Both the position numbers and the translations under genes were made by a program. Source: Bacillota bacterium (GTDB lineage: Bacteria; Bacillota; Clostridia; Acetivibrionales; JAKOSZ01). From it: DNA of 6,721 bases. The notes below the pieces were generated by a model, which saw only the letters and a list, made by a program, of their open reading frames with translations, did not search any database and was not told the origin of the DNA. The stretch is taken from the NCBI GenBank assembly GCA_029776555.1, contig JAKOSZ010000106.1, positions 1 through 6,721 of the forward strand, given 5' to 3'. Positions within the stretch are counted from its first letter, which is position 1, and every line of letters begins with the position of its first letter. Below, one piece after another: positions 4,476 through 6,721 of the stretch.

Positions 4476-5798
4476 CTACAGCAGTTTTACACCGGAGGAG
4501 TCAACTTCGGCAAGAAGGACGGGTTTAAGCCGGGGCGCTTCCCGGGAGATTTCCAGGGACTCTGTTAACATCCTTTCCGCCGCTTCAAGCCTTTCTTCCT
4601 GATCCGTCTGCAGGCGGGCAATGGCCTCACCCTTTTCAACCCTCATGCCCGTCTTTTTATAGAGCAGAATGCCCGCCGAAGGGTCAATGGCGCTCTCCTT
4701 GGTCTCCCTTCCCGCGCCGAGGACCACCGACGCCTTTCCCAGCAGGTCCGTCTTCATACTGTATATGTAACCGCTTCCTGTTGAAAAGACCTCTTTTATG
4801 AACTTGGGCTGCTTGAACTTCCCGTAGTCATCCGCGACCCCCTTATCGCCCCCCTGGCTTTCTATCAGCTGGAGGAGCTTATTGAAGGCCTTGCCGCTGG
4901 CCAAACTCTCCAGGGCCATTTCCCTGCAGCGGCTCCTTTGGCCCTTTCCGGCCAGTTCAAGCATAACGGAAGCCAGTTCAATGCACAGCTCTTCCAGGTC
5001 TTCAGGCCCATTACCTTTCAGTGTTTCAATGGCCTCTATCACTTCAAGGGAGTTGCCTATGGCAGCCCCCAGGGGCGCGTCCATTCCCGTAATCAGGGCT
5101 ACGGTTTTCTTCCCCACCCTCTCGCCAATCCCAACCATGGCTTCGGCCAGCTTAACAGCCTCATCCAGGCTTTTCATAAAGGCCCCGCTTCCCACCTTCA
5201 CGTCCAGGACTATCCTGTCGGCGCCGGAAGCAATTTTCTTGCTCATTATGCTGCTGGCAATGAGGGGTATGCTGTTTACCGTGGCGGTGACATCCCTGAG
5301 GGAATAGAGCTTCTTATCCGCCGGCGCCAGGTTTGCCGTCTGCCCTGCAATGGCGATGCCTGTCTCTTTTACCCCGGCTGTAAACTTCTCTATGGGAATT
5401 TCGGTTTTAAAGCCCGGTATGGACTCAAGCTTGTCAATGGTACCTCCTGTGTGCCCCAGTCCCCTCCCGGACATTTTGGCTACAGGCACCCCGCAGGCCG
5501 CAACCATGGGCCCCAGCACAAGGGTGGTCTTGTCACCCACCCCGCCGGTGCTGTGCTTGTCAACCTTTATCCCTTCAATCCCGGCAAGACTGAGCCTCTC
5601 CCCGGAATCGGCCATTGCCATGGTAAGGTCCGCCGTCTCGCGGCTGTCAAGCCCCTTCAGGAAGATGGCCATCAGCAGGGCAGCCGCCTGATAATCCGGG
5701 ACAGCGCCCTTCAGGTACCCTTCCACAAAGAACCTGATTTCTTCATACTCAAGCCTGCCGCCGTCCCGCTTCTTCTCAATAATGTCATACATCCGCAT
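4476..5798 (-). CDS. pdp: Pyrimidine-nucleoside phosphorylase
   Basis: A 440-residue cytoplasmic enzyme that phosphorolyses uridine, thymidine and deoxyuridine to free base and (deoxy)ribose-1-phosphate. The N-terminus (MRMYDIIEKK) matches the Pdp pattern, DKHSTGGVGDK is at 80-90, and the thymidine/pyrimidine phosphorylase signature SGRGLGHTGGTIDKLE is at 110-125. The pyrimidine-binding region YSLRDVTATVNSIPLIASSIMSKK (first and last parts near 165-188) is intact, and the C-terminal beta domain with GAGR and KKTG is present. Thymidine phosphorylase (deoA) is the close alternative; the bacillar-type N-terminus favours Pdp. ATG at 5798 has GGGGGG 6 nt upstream. The gene starts 25 nt after deoB stops, so the two are almost surely cotranscribed: its sugar-1-phosphate product is the DeoB substrate. 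Confidence 0.95.
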   Translation of the reverse strand: MRMYDIIEKKRDGGRLEYEEIRFFVEGYLKGAVPDYQAAALLMAIFLKGLDSRETADLTMAMADSGERLSLAGIEGIKVDKHSTGGVGDKTTLVLGPMVAACGVPVAKMSGRGLGHTGGTIDKLESIPGFKTEIPIEKFTAGVKETGIAIAGQTANLAPADKKLYSLRDVTATVNSIPLIASSIMSKKIASGADRIVLDVKVGSGAFMKSLDEAVKLAEAMVGIGERVGKKTVALITGMDAPLGAAIGNSLEVIEAIETLKGNGPEDLEELCIELASVMLELAGKGQRSRCREMALESLASGKAFNKLLQLIESQGGDKGVADDYGKFKQPKFIKEVFSTGSGYIYSMKTDLLGKASVVLGAGRETKESAIDPSAGILLYKKTGMRVEKGEAIARLQTDQEERLEAAERMLTESLEISREAPRLKPVLLAEVDSSGVKLL

Positions 5799-5823
5799 TT
5801 TAAGCCCCCCTGTCGCCCTCTTT

Positions 5824-6721
5824 TTATTCCGCCGCTTCCCTTAAAAAGCTCCTGCCGCCAAAGCTCTCATCGATGCCAAACAGCTCTGCCAGTGTGGCGG
5901 CTATGTCGGTAAAGCCATCCCTTATTCCCAGGTTAACGCCTTTTTTAACTCTCCCGCCATAGACCAGCAGGGGCACGTATTCCCTGGAATGGTCCGTACT
6001 CGGGGTCAGGGGATCGCAGCCGTGGTCGGCGGTAATAATCAGGATATCCTCATCCCTTAAACTGCCCAGAAGCTCCGGAAGCCTTCTGTCAAACTCCATT
6101 AAAGCCCTGGCGTAGCCTGAGGGGTCGTTCCTGTGCCCGTAGAGCATATCGAAGTCCACCAGGTTGGTGAAAAGCAGGCCGCTGAAGTCCTCCTGCATAA
6201 ACTTAACTGTCTTGTCCAGGCCATCCATGTTGCCCTCTGACGCCACCCAGCGGCTGATTCCTCTCCCGGCAAATATGTCCTTGATTTTCCCCACGGCCAT
6301 GACTTCGTGCCCCTTTTCCACAAGGTACTCCAGTACTGTCTTCCCGGTGGGCTCCATGGAAAAGTCTTTCCGGCCGGAGGTCCTTACGTAATTGCCTTTT
6401 TCGCCCGTAAAAGGCCTTGCTATGACCCGGGCAACCCCGTGCTCCCCTTTGAGCATTTCTCTGGCGATGCGGCATATCTCATAAAGCCTGTCTAAAGGGA
6501 TTACCTCCTCATGGGCGGCTATCTGGAAGACGCTGTCAGCGGATGTGTACACTATGGGATAGCCTGTCCTTACGTGCTCATCCCCCAAGTCTTTTATGAT
6601 TTCCGTGCCGGAAGCCGCCATATTGCCCAGCACACGGGTACCAATGGCCTTCTCGAATTTATCCATCAAGTCCCCCGGGAAACCGTCGGGGTAGGTGGGA
6701 AAGGGCTTGTCCAGAATAATC
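5824..6721 (-). CDS. deoB: Phosphopentomutase, partial (N-terminus beyond right edge)
   Basis: An alkaline-phosphatase-superfamily, Mn-dependent mutase that interconverts (deoxy)ribose-1-phosphate and the 5-phosphate, joining nucleoside phosphorolysis to central metabolism. 298 residues are visible of a family norm near 390, so roughly 90 N-terminal residues, including the first metal Asp and the phosphorylated Thr, are outside the window. The frame continues upstream of the TTG at 6669 (preceding residues DKPFPTYPDGFPGD fit the family), so that codon is not the start. Seen: SGTEI and YTSADSVFQIAAHEEV (cap and substrate region), VDFDMLYGHRND carrying the metal Asp and His pair, and ADHGCDP followed by STDHSREYVP carrying Asp-His and the last His. 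These match the ligand spacing I recall for the Bacillus cereus enzyme (D286, H291, D327, H328, H339). It is the first visible gene of the deoB-pdp-dacF series. Confidence 0.96.
   Translation of the reverse strand, partial: IILDKPFPTYPDGFPGDLMDKFEKAIGTRVLGNMAASGTEIIKDLGDEHVRTGYPIVYTSADSVFQIAAHEEVIPLDRLYEICRIAREMLKGEHGVARVIARPFTGEKGNYVRTSGRKDFSMEPTGKTVLEYLVEKGHEVMAVGKIKDIFAGRGISRWVASEGNMDGLDKTVKFMQEDFSGLLFTNLVDFDMLYGHRNDPSGYARALMEFDRRLPELLGSLRDEDILIITADHGCDPLTPSTDHSREYVPLLVYGGRVKKGVNLGIRDGFTDIAATLAELFGIDESFGGRSFLREAAE

Noticed and set aside
1239..5826. Four of five complete stop codons are TAG
   Set aside because: M50, lysA, dacF and pdp end in TAG and deoB in TAA. This is curious, but five genes are too few to infer unusual stop usage or recoding, and all proteins end at the family-expected length.

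Overview
The window holds five recognisable bacterial protein genes plus the start of an unidentified sixth, with two sizeable non-coding stretches. Gene families, Shine-Dalgarno-like sites and gene order point to a Gram-positive low-to-mid G+C Firmicute (Bacillota), most likely a clostridial-type anaerobe. Genus cannot be called from this sequence.

Layout, left to right. (1) 1-80, minus strand: the first 26 codons of an unidentified gene running off the left edge. (2) 191-241: two divergent sigma-A-type promoters sharing one palindromic -10 (ATTATAAT). The rightward one is a perfect TTGACA-N18-TATAAT. (3) 227-548: a leader of about 320 nt with strong nested hairpins, ahead of (4) 549-1199, plus strand: a small M50 (site-2-protease type) membrane metalloprotease. 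(5) 1239-2552, minus strand: lysA, diaminopimelate decarboxylase, convergent with the M50 gene, with its own promoter and an inverted repeat bracketing its -35 box. (6) 2553-3178: non-coding, containing the lysA promoter, a plus-oriented terminator-like hairpin, a purine-rich stretch with no credible gene, and a large hairpin joined to a heptanucleotide tandem repeat. (7) 3179-4390, minus strand: a dacF-type D-Ala-D-Ala carboxypeptidase whose last codons lie inside the heptad repeat. (8) 4476-5798, minus strand: pyrimidine-nucleoside phosphorylase. (9) 5824-6721, minus strand: phosphopentomutase deoB, its N-terminus cut by the right edge.

deoB and pdp (25 nt apart) form a nucleoside-salvage pair: the phosphorylase releases (deoxy)ribose-1-phosphate and DeoB converts it to the 5-phosphate. 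dacF trims peptidoglycan stem peptides and lysA makes lysine from meso-diaminopimelate, itself a peptidoglycan precursor. In Bacillus subtilis the order is drm(deoB)-pupG-dacF-spoIIAA-spoIIAB-sigF-spoVA-lysA. Here the flanks deoB...dacF and lysA are kept in order and orientation, but the spoIIA and spoVA block is absent and replaced by about 0.6 kb of repeat-bearing non-coding DNA. That missing sporulation block, the heptad repeat running into dacF, and the shared-promoter/structured-leader region at the left are the parts most worth a second look. No CRISPR array, complete mobile element, rRNA or intact tRNA was seen.
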